From Trujillonella endophytica (GTDB lineage: Bacteria; Actinomycetota; Actinomycetes; Mycobacteriales; Geodermatophilaceae), in contig NZ_FOEE01000011.1 in the NCBI RefSeq assembly GCF_900110555.1, positions 105,146 to 169,145 on the forward strand: a stretch of DNA of 64,000 bases. Reading direction: 5' to 3'. The notes under the pieces are model-generated. The model ran no database searches and was not told where the DNA came from. It saw only the letters and a program-made list of their open reading frames with translations. Shown here piece by piece: positions 1 to 7,580 of the stretch. Numbering within the stretch: the stretch's first letter is position 1; every line of letters begins with the position of its first letter. Made by a program: the position numbers and the translations under genes.

Positions 1-1425
1 GGCCTGCATCACCGAACGAGCGATGGGCGCCGACACGTCGCCCCCGGTACCCCCGCCGTTGGCGACGAAGACCGCCACGGCGATCTGCGGGTCGTCGGCC
101 GGCGCGAAACCGATGAACCAGGTGTGGTCGGCGACGTCCTCCGACACCTGGGCGGTGCCGGTCTTGCCCGCGACCTCGATCCCGGGGATGCGGGCGGCTC
201 GGCCGCTGCCCTCGGCGACGACGCTGACCATCATCTCGGTGAGCTGCGCCGCGACCTCGGGGGAGACCGGCTGGGAGAACTCCTCCGGGTTGGTCTGCTC
301 GAGGACGGTGAGGTCCGGGGCGCGGAGCTGGTCGACGAGGTAGGGCGTCATGAGCGTGCCGTCGTTGGCGACCGCCGCCGCGACCATGGCCGCCTGCAGC
401 GGGGTCATCCGGACGTCGCGCTGGCCGATCGAGGACTGGCCCAGGGCGGCGTCGCTCTCGATGTCGCCGATGCTGCTCCCCGCCGTCTCCAGCGGGATCT
501 CCAGGCCCTCGCCGTCCATGCCGAACGCCTCGGCCATCTCCCGCAGCGCGTCCTCGCCGACCTCGATGCCCAGCAGGGCGAAGGCGGTGTTGCAGGAGAT
601 GGTCAGCGCGTCGATCAGCGGCTGCGCCTCTCCGGCGGCGCACCGGGAGCCGCCGAAGTTCTCCAGGGTGGTGGAGGTGCCGGGCAGCGTGAGCAGGTCG
701 GGCGCGGGGATCACGGTGTCGGGCGTGTAGTCGCCGCTGGCCAGCGCGGCCGCGGACACGACGACCTTGAAGACCGAGCCGGGCGGGTAGTTGTCGCTGA
801 TCGCCCGGTTGAGCCGCGGATCGCGGTCGGCGGCCTCGAGCTCCGCGGCGTAGTCGCGGATGGCCGCGCTGTCGTGGCTGGACAGCAGGTTCGGGTCGTA
901 GGTGGGGGTGCTGGCCATGGCCAGGATCGCGCCGTTGTCCGGGTCCAGCGCCACGACGGCACCGGTGACGCCCTCCAGGCCGGCCATCGCGGCCTCCTGC
1001 ACCTCGGCGTCGAGGGTGAGGACGACGTCGCCGCCGGAGGGGTTGCGCCCGGTGAGGATGTCGCTGAGCCGCTGGGTGAACAGCCGGGCGTCGTCCCCGG
1101 TGAGCACGTCGTTCTCGGCCCGCTCGATGCCGCTGGCGCCGTAGAGGTAGGAGTAGTAGCCGGTCACCGCGGCGTAGAGCGGTCCGGCGGGGTACTGCCG
1201 CAGGAACGTCAGGTCGCCGTCGGTCTCCGTGGACAGGGCGACCTCGGTGCCGTCGACGACGATCGAGCCGCGCTGCCGCTCGTACTCCTCGATGATCACC
1301 CGGCGGTTCCCCGCGTCGCCGCGCAGCTCCTCGGAGCGGACCACCTGGATGTAGTTGACGTTGACGATCAGCAGCGTGAACAGCACGAGCACGCTGATGG
1401 CCACCCGGCGCAGGGGTGCGTTCAC
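1..1425 (-). CDS. pbpA: Penicillin-binding protein PbpA (class B transpeptidase), 3' end cut by window
   Basis: Class B PBP that cross-links peptidoglycan in the periplasm as partner of the RodA/FtsW-type polymerase encoded just upstream. A single membrane helix lies at about residues 8-25. All three transpeptidase motifs are visible in order: SVFK with nucleophile Ser near residue 217, SCN near 277 and KTGTA near 421. The frame is still open at base 1 after 475 codons; the family is about 490 residues, so only the last few are missing. The GTG start at 1425 overlaps the rodA stop by four bases, so translation is coupled. The order phosphatase-rodA-pbpA is that of the mycobacterial pknB-pknA-pbpA-rodA-pstP cluster, so kinase genes are expected just beyond the left edge. 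Family identity is secure. Confidence 0.95.
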   Translation of the reverse strand, partial: MNAPLRRVAISVLVLFTLLIVNVNYIQVVRSEELRGDAGNRRVIIEEYERQRGSIVVDGTEVALSTETDGDLTFLRQYPAGPLYAAVTGYYSYLYGASGIERAENDVLTGDDARLFTQRLSDILTGRNPSGGDVVLTLDAEVQEAAMAGLEGVTGAVVALDPDNGAILAMASTPTYDPNLLSSHDSAAIRDYAAELEAADRDPRLNRAISDNYPPGSVFKVVVSAAALASGDYTPDTVIPAPDLLTLPGTSTTLENFGGSRCAAGEAQPLIDALTISCNTAFALLGIEVGEDALREMAEAFGMDGEGLEIPLETAGSSIGDIESDAALGQSSIGQRDVRMTPLQAAMVAAAVANDGTLMTPYLVDQLRAPDLTVLEQTNPEEFSQPVSPEVAAQLTEMMVSVVAEGSGRAARIPGIEVAGKTGTAQVSEDVADHTWFIGFAPADDPQIAVAVFVANGGGTGGDVSAPIARSVMQA

Positions 1426-2858
1426 GGCCGCACCACCTCGGTCGGGGCCTCTCCGAGCGTCGCCCGCGGCGGGGTCCCCGGCGGCGCGGGCACGGCGGCG
1501 GGCCGGCGGGCGGCGTCGCTGATCCGGACCAGGATGGCCAGCAGCGCGAAGTTGGCGACCAGCGACGAGCCGCCGTAGGCGACGAACGGCGTCGTCAGGC
1601 CGGTCAGCGGGAGGAGCCCGGTGACGCCGCCGAGGACCACGAACACCTGCCACGCGATGGCGAAGGCCAGGCCGGCGGCGAGGAGCTTGCCGAAGGCGTC
1701 CCGGACGATCAGGGAGCTGCGCAGCCCACGCTCGACCAGCACCAGGTAGACGACGATGATCGCGACCAGGCCGAACAGCCCGAGCTCCTCGCCGAGGGCG
1801 GCCGCGATGAAGTCGCTCTTGGCCACCGGGACCTCGTCGGGGCGCCCGCCGCCGAGGCCGGCGCCGAAGAGCCCGCCGGTGCCCAGGCCGAACAGCGACT
1901 GGACCAGCTGGTAGCCGCCGGTGTCGCGGTAGGCGAACGGGTCGAGCCAGGTGTCGACGCGCACCTGGACGTGGCCGAACAGCTGGTAGGCCAGGAACGC
2001 CCCCGCGCCGAAGAGGCCGACGCCGATGACCAGCCAGCTCGCCCGCTCCGTGGCGATGTAGAGCATCACGACGAAGATGCCGAACAGCAGCAGCGAGCTG
2101 CCGAGGTCGCGCTCGAACACCAGCACGAGGATCGACAGCATCCAGGCGACGACGACCGGCCCGAGGTCGCGCCCCCGGGGCAGCTCCAGCCCCATCACCC
2201 GCCGGCTGGCCAGCGCGAGGACGTCGCGCTTGTCGACCAGGTAGGCCGCGAAGAAGATGATCAGGCAGATCTTGGCGAACTCGCCGGGCTGGATGCTGAA
2301 GCCGGCGAGGCGGATCCAGATCTTGGCGCCGTTCACCGACGAGATGGACGCCGGCAGCAGCGCCGGCAGCGCCAGCAGCGACAGGCCGACGAGGGCCAGG
2401 GTGTACGCGAAGCGGGACAGCATCCGGTGGTCGCGCACGACCAGCAGGACGGCGACGAACAGCGCCACCCCGAGGGTGGCCCAGACCAGCTGGACGGGGG
2501 CGTCCTCGCGGGTGGCCGCGGCGCCGACCTGGTCCCCGGCGAGGTCCAGCCGGTGGATCATGGTGAGCCCCAGGCCGGTCAGCAGCGCGACCGCCGGCAG
2601 CAGCAACGGGTCGGCGTAGGGCGCGAACCGGCGAACCACCAGGTGCATGACCACCCACAGCGCCGTGAACCAGCCGCCGAACGTGGCCAGCTCCGGGCGC
2701 AGCGACTGCGTCAGGGTGATGTCGACGATCGCCTGCGCCGCCAGGGTGATGACGATCGCGAAGCCCAGCATGACCAGCTCGGTGCCGCGCCTGGTCGGCG
2801 CGGGCGCCGCCGCCGGGCCCGCTCCGGCCGACCGGGGGTCGGTGGAGGGGCCGGACAT
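1422..2858 (-). CDS. rodA: RodA/FtsW/SpoVE (SEDS) family peptidoglycan polymerase
   Basis: Polytopic SEDS glycosyltransferase of 478 residues that polymerises lipid II and works with the adjacent PbpA during wall growth. A short Pro/Ala-rich cytoplasmic N-terminus is followed by 10-12 hydrophobic helices. Family signatures are seen: a GFSIQPGEFAKI-type segment near the middle, and PLTGLTTPFVAYGGSS close to the C-terminus. The ATG at 2858 shares one base with the stop of the upstream phosphatase gene, and the end overlaps the pbpA start by four bases, so the three genes form a tightly coupled operon. RodA rather than FtsW is favoured by neighbourhood (pbpA, pstP, fha genes), not by a decisive residue. 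Confidence 0.95.
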   Translation of the reverse strand: MSGPSTDPRSAGAGPAAAPAPTRRGTELVMLGFAIVITLAAQAIVDITLTQSLRPELATFGGWFTALWVVMHLVVRRFAPYADPLLLPAVALLTGLGLTMIHRLDLAGDQVGAAATREDAPVQLVWATLGVALFVAVLLVVRDHRMLSRFAYTLALVGLSLLALPALLPASISSVNGAKIWIRLAGFSIQPGEFAKICLIIFFAAYLVDKRDVLALASRRVMGLELPRGRDLGPVVVAWMLSILVLVFERDLGSSLLLFGIFVVMLYIATERASWLVIGVGLFGAGAFLAYQLFGHVQVRVDTWLDPFAYRDTGGYQLVQSLFGLGTGGLFGAGLGGGRPDEVPVAKSDFIAAALGEELGLFGLVAIIVVYLVLVERGLRSSLIVRDAFGKLLAAGLAFAIAWQVFVVLGGVTGLLPLTGLTTPFVAYGGSSLVANFALLAILVRISDAARRPAAVPAPPGTPPRATLGEAPTEVVRP

Positions 2859-4270
2859 CACTCCGCCTCCCGGCAGTCCCGTCCCGAGCCGGACGACGAT
2901 GCGGGCTCGCCGGAGGACGACGCGCCGGTGGACGGCGCGGGCGCCGAGGACTTGGGGGTCGTCCCGAGGGGGTCCCCCGTCACGGGCGGCAGCGGGGCGC
3001 CCGGTTCGAGCGGGGACTCCGTCGCCGGCGTCTCGGTGAGCGGGGGCTCCTCCCGCTCCTCCTCGCACACCGGCAGCGACTGCTCGCGGAGCATGTCGAC
3101 GCGCTCCTCGGCGGCCTGCTCGTCGTCGACCTCGATGCCGTCGGTCACCTTGCCGCGCAGGTCCTGGCTGAGGTCGGCGACGGCGATCCCGCTGTCGGAC
3201 TCCTCGCGGTAGAGGTCGAACCCCAGGATCGACGCGTTGATGCCGCGGTAGACCGCGACGGTCTCGGTTCCCTCGTCGACGCCGACGAACCAGTGGTCGA
3301 GCACCCACGCGTAGGCGCCGACGGCGGCTCCGGCCAGCACCACGAGCGCCAGCAGGGCCGACCACCAGCGGCGGCGGGTGCGCTTGCGGTTCCGCGGGGC
3401 CACGACCGGCGGTGAGGCGGCGGCCGGCGGCGGGGGCGGCGGCGGGTCGGCCAGGGCGGCCCGGCCGGCGGCCGAGCCGGGGTCGACGGCCCGCTGCCCG
3501 ATGTTCGCGCCCGCGGCGCCGTCGACGACCGGCTCGATGAGGACGCCGGAGCCGTCGTCCTCGATGACGTCGGCGACGATGACGGTGATGTTGTCCGGGC
3601 CACCGCTGCGCAGCGCGAGCTCGATCAGCCGGTCCGCGCAGGACTGCGGGTCCGGCTCCTGGAGGGTGGTGGCGATCGTCTCCTCGCTGACCACGCCGGA
3701 CAGGCCGTCGGAGCACAGCAGGTAGCGGTCGCCGGCGCGGGCCTCGCGCATCGAGAGGTCGGGGTCGACGTCCTGGCCGTTCAGCGCCCGCAGCAGCAGC
3801 GAGCGCTGCGGGTGGTGGTTGGCCTCCTCCTGCGTGATGCGGCCGTCGTCGATCAGCGTCTGCACGAACGTGTCGTCGTGGGTGATCTGGCTCAGCTCGC
3901 CGTCGCGCACCAGGTAGGCCCGGGAGTCGCCGACGTGGCACAGCGCCAGCCGGCCGCCGGCGAACAGGACGGCGGTGAGCGTCGTGCCCATCCCCTCCAG
4001 CTGCGGCGACTCGCGGATCACCTCGCGCAGGTGCTCGCTGCCGTCGAAGACGGCGGCGCGCAGCGCCTGCAGCATGTCGCTGGGCGGGGCGTCCTCGTCG
4101 AGGTGCTCCAGCGCCGCGATGACGACCTTGCTGGCGACGTCGCCGGCGGCGTGCCCGCCCATGCCGTCGGCGACGGCGAGCAGGCGGGGACCCGCGTAGA
4201 CGGAGTCCTGGTTGTTGCCGCGGACCAGGCCGCGGTCGGACCTGGCCGCATAGCGCAGCGCGAGGGTCAT
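2858..4270 (-). CDS. pstP: PP2C-family Ser/Thr phosphatase, PstP type, membrane-anchored
   Basis: 470-residue protein phosphatase expected to reverse phosphorylation by the PknA/PknB kinases on wall and division proteins. The cytoplasmic PP2C domain (about 1-240) shows the metal-binding signatures GNNQDS, VADGMGGHAAGD, GDSRAYL, LLCSDGLSG and GGPDNITV. A Pro-rich linker and basic stretch lead into one membrane helix at about 303-325 (starting WWSALLALVVLAG), followed by an outer domain and a Ser/Pro-rich tail. The architecture matches mycobacterial PstP. It sits between fhaB and rodA, as in mycobacteria. The 109-base gap to fhaB contains a degenerate copy of the repeat found at 11847-11981. 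Confidence 0.95.
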   Translation of the reverse strand: MTLALRYAARSDRGLVRGNNQDSVYAGPRLLAVADGMGGHAAGDVASKVVIAALEHLDEDAPPSDMLQALRAAVFDGSEHLREVIRESPQLEGMGTTLTAVLFAGGRLALCHVGDSRAYLVRDGELSQITHDDTFVQTLIDDGRITQEEANHHPQRSLLLRALNGQDVDPDLSMREARAGDRYLLCSDGLSGVVSEETIATTLQEPDPQSCADRLIELALRSGGPDNITVIVADVIEDDGSGVLIEPVVDGAAGANIGQRAVDPGSAAGRAALADPPPPPPPAAASPPVVAPRNRKRTRRRWWSALLALVVLAGAAVGAYAWVLDHWFVGVDEGTETVAVYRGINASILGFDLYREESDSGIAVADLSQDLRGKVTDGIEVDDEQAAEERVDMLREQSLPVCEEEREEPPLTETPATESPLEPGAPLPPVTGDPLGTTPKSSAPAPSTGASSSGEPASSSGSGRDCREAE

Positions 4271-4290
4271 GGGAGCCGGATCCTCTCGGG

Positions 4291-4370
4291 GTCGGAGCTC
4301 ACTCTGCTCGACGGTTCGCTCCCGCGGGATGGCCCGCTCCTCGATCGTCCCTCGCTGCGGTGCCCACGTC
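4291..4370. repeat. Degenerate copy of the 11847/11927 repeat between pstP and fhaB
   Basis: Read on the minus strand, this stretch contains CGCAGCGAGGGACGATCGAG followed by GAGCGGGCC, close to the core of the direct repeat at 11847-11901 and 11927-11981 (CGCAGCGAGGAACGAGCGAG then GAGCGGACC). The similarity was found by eye and lies in an otherwise empty intergenic gap, which suggests a dispersed repeat family rather than chance. Boundaries are approximate. Confidence 0.45.
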
Positions 4371-4379
4371 TCCGTCCGC

Positions 4380-4841
4380 TCACGAACGCAGCTCCAGCGC
4401 CGTCTGGCCGATGCGGATCGGCTGGCCCGGCGCCACCAGCAGCGGCCCCTGCACCCGCTGCTGGTCCAGGAAGGTGCCGTTGGTCGAACCCAGGTCCTCG
4501 ACGTACCACTGGCCGCCCCTGTTGGTCAGCCGGGCATGCCGGGAACTGGCGAAGTCGTCGGTGAGCACGAGCGTGGAGTCGTCGGCCCGGCCGATGAGGA
4601 TCGGCTGGTCGCCCAGGGTGATCCGCGTGCCCGCGAGCGGTCCGGCGGTCACCACGAGCATCTTGGGGCCCTTGCTCTTGCGCCGCCCGGGCGCGGCCGC
4701 GCGCGGCGGGACCGAGGCCACCCGCCCCGTCCGCCCCCCGAACAGGTCGGCGCGGACCACCCGGAACGCGGCGAAGATGAACAGCCAGAGCAGCAGGAGG
4801 AACCCGAACCGGAAGATCTGCAGGACGATCTCGGCGGTCAC
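4380..4841 (-). CDS. fhaB: FHA-domain protein FhaB (FipA-like)
   Basis: 153-residue protein with an N-terminal membrane helix (about 5-27), a basic linker and a C-terminal FHA domain (about 75-145). FHA hallmarks are present: the ILIGR strand, SSRHARL, and EDLGSTNGTFL. FHA domains bind phosphothreonine, so the likely role is docking of phosphorylated kinase or division partners at the membrane, as for mycobacterial FhaB/FipA. It starts at GTG 4841, downstream of fhaA on the same strand. The 67-base gap between the two holds a perfect small hairpin (4891-4908). Confidence 0.93.
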   Translation of the reverse strand: MTAEIVLQIFRFGFLLLLWLFIFAAFRVVRADLFGGRTGRVASVPPRAAAPGRRKSKGPKMLVVTAGPLAGTRITLGDQPILIGRADDSTLVLTDDFASSRHARLTNRGGQWYVEDLGSTNGTFLDQQRVQGPLLVAPGQPIRIGQTALELRS

Positions 4842-4890
4842 CGGGTCGCCGTCCTGCGTGGGGTGTCGAGCTCACTGCTGTGGCCCCGGG

Positions 4891-4908
4891 GTGAGCTCGC
4901 AAGCTCAC
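4891..4908. repeat. Small hairpin between fhaA and fhaB
   Basis: Perfect 7-bp inverted repeat GTGAGCT/AGCTCAC around a 4-base loop, ending immediately before the fhaA stop codon on the minus strand. It may attenuate or stabilise the fhaA-fhaB transcript; no U-tract follows, so a strong intrinsic terminator is unlikely. Confidence 0.4.
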
Positions 4909-5733
4909 TCACGTGCCGTCCTGTCGGTAGACCAGCACGGAGTGGCCGATGCGGATGACGTCGCCGTCGGCGAGGGCCTGCCGGGTGATCCGGCGGCCGT
5001 TGACCAGCGTGCCGTTGGTGGAGCCCAGGTCCTCGACGTGGGCGATCCCGCCGTCGAGCACGACGTCGACGTGCTTGCGGCTGACGCCGGTGTCGGGCAG
5101 CCGGATGTCGGCGTCGGTGCCGCGGCCGATCACGTTGCGGCCCGTGGTCAGCTCGTGCCGGGTGCCGGGGCCGTCGACGACCAGCACGTGCGTGACGCCG
5201 GGGTTGGAGCCGGCCCGCCCGACGACGGACGACGGGTGCTGGCGGCCGGTGTCGGTGGCCATCCGCGCGCGCAGCGGCGGCAGCGGCGGCACCCCCTCGC
5301 CGGGGGGCGGCGGCATGCCCGTCCCGACGGGGACGGCGTCGACGCGCGAGCCCGGGCGCGCCGGATCGGCGACGTGCGAGCCCACCTCGAAGACACCGGT
5401 GGGCAGCGACTCGTCGAGCTCCAGGCGGACCTGCACCTCGCCGAACAGCTGGTAGCCCTCGGCCCCGACGTGCTCGGCGACCATGTCGGCGAGCTCGGCG
5501 GCCAGCTGCTCGGACCACTCGGCGAGGTTGTCGAAGTCGGCGCGCCCCAGTCGCACGTCGTAGACGTTCGGCGCGAGCACCCGCCCCTCGCCCAGGACCG
5601 AGCGCTGCTCGTCCGCCTCGCGGGTCAGGGCCTTGGCGATCTCGGCGGGGTGGACCTTGCCCTTGAACAGCCGGGCGAAGGCCAGCCCGACCATCCCCTC
5701 GAGTCGCCGCTCGAAGCGCTGCAGCACGCCCAC
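4909..5733 (-). CDS. fhaA: FHA-domain protein FhaA with DUF3662 N-terminal domain
   Basis: 274-residue cytoplasmic protein. The N-terminal DUF3662/FhaA_N domain (about 1-125) begins VGVLQRFERRLEGMVG, a linker rich in Pro and Gly follows, and the C-terminal FHA domain (about 190-270) carries VIGRGTDADI, VSRKHVDV and EDLGSTNGTLV. In mycobacteria FhaA binds phosphorylated MviN/MurJ pseudokinase partners and modulates wall synthesis. The start at GTG 5733 is chosen because an excellent GGAGGAGC ribosome site sits six bases upstream. A longer in-frame reading would run backwards through the tRNA-Leu gene, which is not plausible. First gene of the fhaA-fhaB-pstP-rodA-pbpA run. Confidence 0.95.
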   Translation of the reverse strand: MGVLQRFERRLEGMVGLAFARLFKGKVHPAEIAKALTREADEQRSVLGEGRVLAPNVYDVRLGRADFDNLAEWSEQLAAELADMVAEHVGAEGYQLFGEVQVRLELDESLPTGVFEVGSHVADPARPGSRVDAVPVGTGMPPPPGEGVPPLPPLRARMATDTGRQHPSSVVGRAGSNPGVTHVLVVDGPGTRHELTTGRNVIGRGTDADIRLPDTGVSRKHVDVVLDGGIAHVEDLGSTNGTLVNGRRITRQALADGDVIRIGHSVLVYRQDGT

Positions 5734-5898
5734 AGTCGCTCCTCCAGGCTCGTTCGGCGCCGACGTCCGGCCAACCGTGATCGTAGCCGGGCACGAGCGG
5801 CGCGACCGGTCAGGAAGGCGCGACTCCCCGGGAGCGACCTCGCCGCCCGACCCGTTGCCGGGGTCTCCCCAGGTGGCTGCTAATGTCGTCGTGCGTCC

Positions 5899-5984
5899 GG
5901 GCAAGTGGCGGAATGGCAGACGCGCACGGTTCAGGTCCGTGTGTCCGAAAGGACGTGGGGGTTCAAGTCCCCCCTTGCCCACCA
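5899..5984 (+). tRNA. tRNA-Leu (anticodon CAG), CCA encoded
   Basis: Type II tRNA read directly: acceptor arms GGGCAAG (5899-5905) and CTTGCCC (5974-5980), discriminator A and genomic CCA (5982-5984). The anticodon arm CACGG/CCGTG encloses loop TTCAGGT, giving anticodon CAG. A long variable arm GTCCGAAAGGAC and T loop GTTCAAGTC are present. It lies divergent to fhaA, as leuT lies beside fhaA in mycobacteria. Confidence 0.97.
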
Positions 5985-5986
5985 GC

Positions 5987-6022
5987 ACGACGAGCCGGCC
6001 CCTCGAGGGGCCGGCTCGTCGT
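5987..6022 (+). terminator. Perfect 36-nt palindrome downstream of tRNA-Leu
   Basis: A perfect inverted repeat with 16-bp arms (starting ACGACGAGCCGGCC) and a TCGA centre begins three bases after the CCA end. It fits a GC-type actinobacterial terminator for the tRNA and possibly, from the other strand, for the convergent usp gene. There is no run of T after it. Confidence 0.8.
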
Positions 6023-6054
6023 CGTTGTGGGGGTCGGTGCGGGGTGCGCAGAGG

Positions 6055-6450
6055 TCAGCGGGTGGCCTTGACGGCCAGCACGGGGCAGTCGGCGTCGAGC
6101 AGGATCCGCTGGGCCTGGCTGCCGAACAGCAGCTTCCCGGTGGGGCTGCGGCGCCGCATGCCGATGACGACGAGGGTGGCGCCGATCCGCTCGGCGGCGT
6201 CCACGACCTCCTCGGCCGCGTCGCGCCCGCGCACCAGCTGCTCGATCTCGAACGGGACCCCGGCCTCGGCCAGCCGGCCGCGCAGCCGCTCGACCTCGCC
6301 CTCGTCGAGGAACTTCGGGTCGTTGCTGGCGTCGCTCTGGCCGACGTTCACCAGGTGGAGCGTCTCGCCCCGGCGGGCGGCCTCCTCGATGGCCGCGTCC
6401 AGCGCGGCCCGTCCTTCAGCACTCGGCACGTAGCCGACGACGACGGTCAT
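6055..6450 (-). CDS. Universal stress protein (UspA family), copy 1
   Basis: 131-residue single-domain universal stress protein beginning MTVVVGYVP. The Rossmann-like fold ends in a GMRRRSPTGKLLFGS segment, which stands where the ATP-binding G-2x-G-9x-G(S/T) motif lies; the second Gly is replaced by Arg, so nucleotide binding cannot be assumed. The start at 6450 is preferred over one 30 bases upstream because the paralogue at 6931 begins with exactly the same residues. Tandem paralogue of the next gene, implying a recent duplication. Cytoplasmic. Confidence 0.9.
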   Translation of the reverse strand: MTVVVGYVPSAEGRAALDAAIEEAARRGETLHLVNVGQSDASNDPKFLDEGEVERLRGRLAEAGVPFEIEQLVRGRDAAEEVVDAAERIGATLVVIGMRRRSPTGKLLFGSQAQRILLDADCPVLAVKATR

Positions 6451-6535
6451 GCGGCGCAGCATAGGGATGACCTGCGTCACCGTCGGCGTTCCCCCGCCGG
6501 TGTCCGCCCCGTTCGGGTGTTCCGCCCGCCCGGCC

Positions 6536-6931
6536 TCAGTGCGGCGCCTTCACCGCCAGGACCGGGCGGTCGGCGTCGAGCAGCACCCGCTGCGCCTGGC
6601 TGCCGAACAGCAGCTTTCCCGTGGGGCTGCGGCGCCGCAGCCCGACGACGATGAGGCTGGCGTCGACACGCTCGGCCTCCGCCACCAGCTCCTCGGCGGC
6701 CTCCCTGCCGCGGACCAGCTGCTCGATCTCGAAGGCGGCGCCCTCGAACAACAGGCGGTCGGCCAGCCGGATCCGCTCGCCCTCGTCGAGGAACCGTGGG
6801 TCGTTCGCGGCATCGGGCTGCCCGACGTTGACGACGAGCAGCGGCTCGCGGCGCCGGTCGGCCTCGGCCAGCGCGGCCTGCAGCGCCGCCTCCCCGATGG
6901 GGCCCGGTACGTAGCCGACGACCACGGTCAT
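6536..6931 (-). CDS. Universal stress protein (UspA family), copy 2
   Basis: 131 residues, the same length as its downstream neighbour, with near-identical ends (MTVVVGYVPGP at the start and SPTGKLLFGSQAQR near the C-terminus). It carries the same Arg substitution in the nucleotide-binding motif (GLRRRSPTG). The two genes are separated by 85 bases, enough for separate ribosome entry. UspA proteins are induced by growth arrest and other stress; the specific signal here is unknown. Confidence 0.9.
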   Translation of the reverse strand: MTVVVGYVPGPIGEAALQAALAEADRRREPLLVVNVGQPDAANDPRFLDEGERIRLADRLLFEGAAFEIEQLVRGREAAEELVAEAERVDASLIVVGLRRRSPTGKLLFGSQAQRVLLDADRPVLAVKAPH

Positions 6932-6981
6932 GGCCGGAGCCTAGGGACCACCCGGCCCCGTCGCACGCACCGACGCGGTGG

Positions 6982-7461
6982 TCAGGAGGGCAGCTGCCGG
7001 GGTCCGCCGGGGTCCGCGCGGCCCTCGGACAGCGTCTGCGCGAGCAGGACCGCCCCCCACGGCCCGACCACCCAGATCGGCCACGGGTACAGCCACTCGC
7101 CGGAGACCAGGCAGGTGATGAGCCAGATGGCGGTGACGAGCACCGCGGTCGACAGCCAGCTCGCCCACGCGGCGGCGCGGCTCCCGCCCCAGGCCGCCCA
7201 GGCCCAGCCGCTCGCGGGGGCCGCCTTCCCGGCGGCCGGGCCGGCGGGCGCGGACGCCGCAGGTACCGCGGGGGCCGCCGGCAGCGCCGGCAGGTCGGTG
7301 GTCAGCTCGTCGAGCTCGCCGTAGGTCTTCGCGGCGTAGGCGCCGCTGAGGCGCTCCTCGTACTCGGCGACCGTGAGGCGCCCGGCGGTCATGTGCCGGC
7401 CGAGGAGGTCGGCCACCGCGGCGCGGTCGGCGTCGGCGGCGCGCAGGTGCGGCTCGGGCAT
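6982..7461 (-). CDS. DUF1707 domain membrane protein
   Basis: 159-residue protein. The N-terminal DUF1707 domain (about 1-60) has the family pattern LRAADADRAAVADLLGRHM, then GRLTVAEYEERL and a YGELDELTTDLP stretch. An Ala/Pro-rich linker leads to two membrane helices (about 105-155). DUF1707 is a small SHOCT-like domain common in actinobacteria; its molecular role is not established. Start MPEPHLRA is chosen because the domain begins immediately; an upstream start would add only an unconserved leader. Confidence 0.88.
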   Translation of the reverse strand: MPEPHLRAADADRAAVADLLGRHMTAGRLTVAEYEERLSGAYAAKTYGELDELTTDLPALPAAPAVPAASAPAGPAAGKAAPASGWAWAAWGGSRAAAWASWLSTAVLVTAIWLITCLVSGEWLYPWPIWVVGPWGAVLLAQTLSEGRADPGGPRQLPS

Positions 7462-7508
7462 GCGACCAGTGTGACCGCCGGGATCGCCGTCCCGCATCCA
7501 CCGACCGT

Positions 7509-7580
7509 GCAATCCCGCGCTTCTGCCCCGGGCAATTCCGCGCTTCTGCCCCCGGGCAATTCCGCGCTCCTGCCCCGGGG
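7509..7580. repeat. Three tandem 23-25 bp repeats
   Basis: Three head-to-tail units, 7509-7531, 7532-7555 and 7556-7580, each built on GCAATTCCGCGCTTCTGCC plus CCGG. Each unit has flanking CCGGG/CCCGG and GCA/TGC elements that could fold as a small stem. They fill the gap between the stop of the acyl-CoA dehydrogenase gene and the DUF1707 gene. Confidence 0.85.

Noticed and set aside
1416..3212. Long plus-strand open frame opposite rodA and pstP
   Set aside because: Highly charged Glu/Asp/Gln/Arg-rich translation without family motifs; the minus strand carries the SEDS and PP2C signatures.
5734..5988. In-frame N-terminal extension of fhaA giving a protein that begins MLVGKGGLEPPRPFG
   Set aside because: It is the antisense translation of the tRNA-Leu gene, a common artefact. 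FhaA has a strong ribosome site at GTG 5733.
7509..7580. Tandem repeats considered as a CRISPR fragment
   Set aside because: Units are contiguous with no unique spacers and no cas genes are present.
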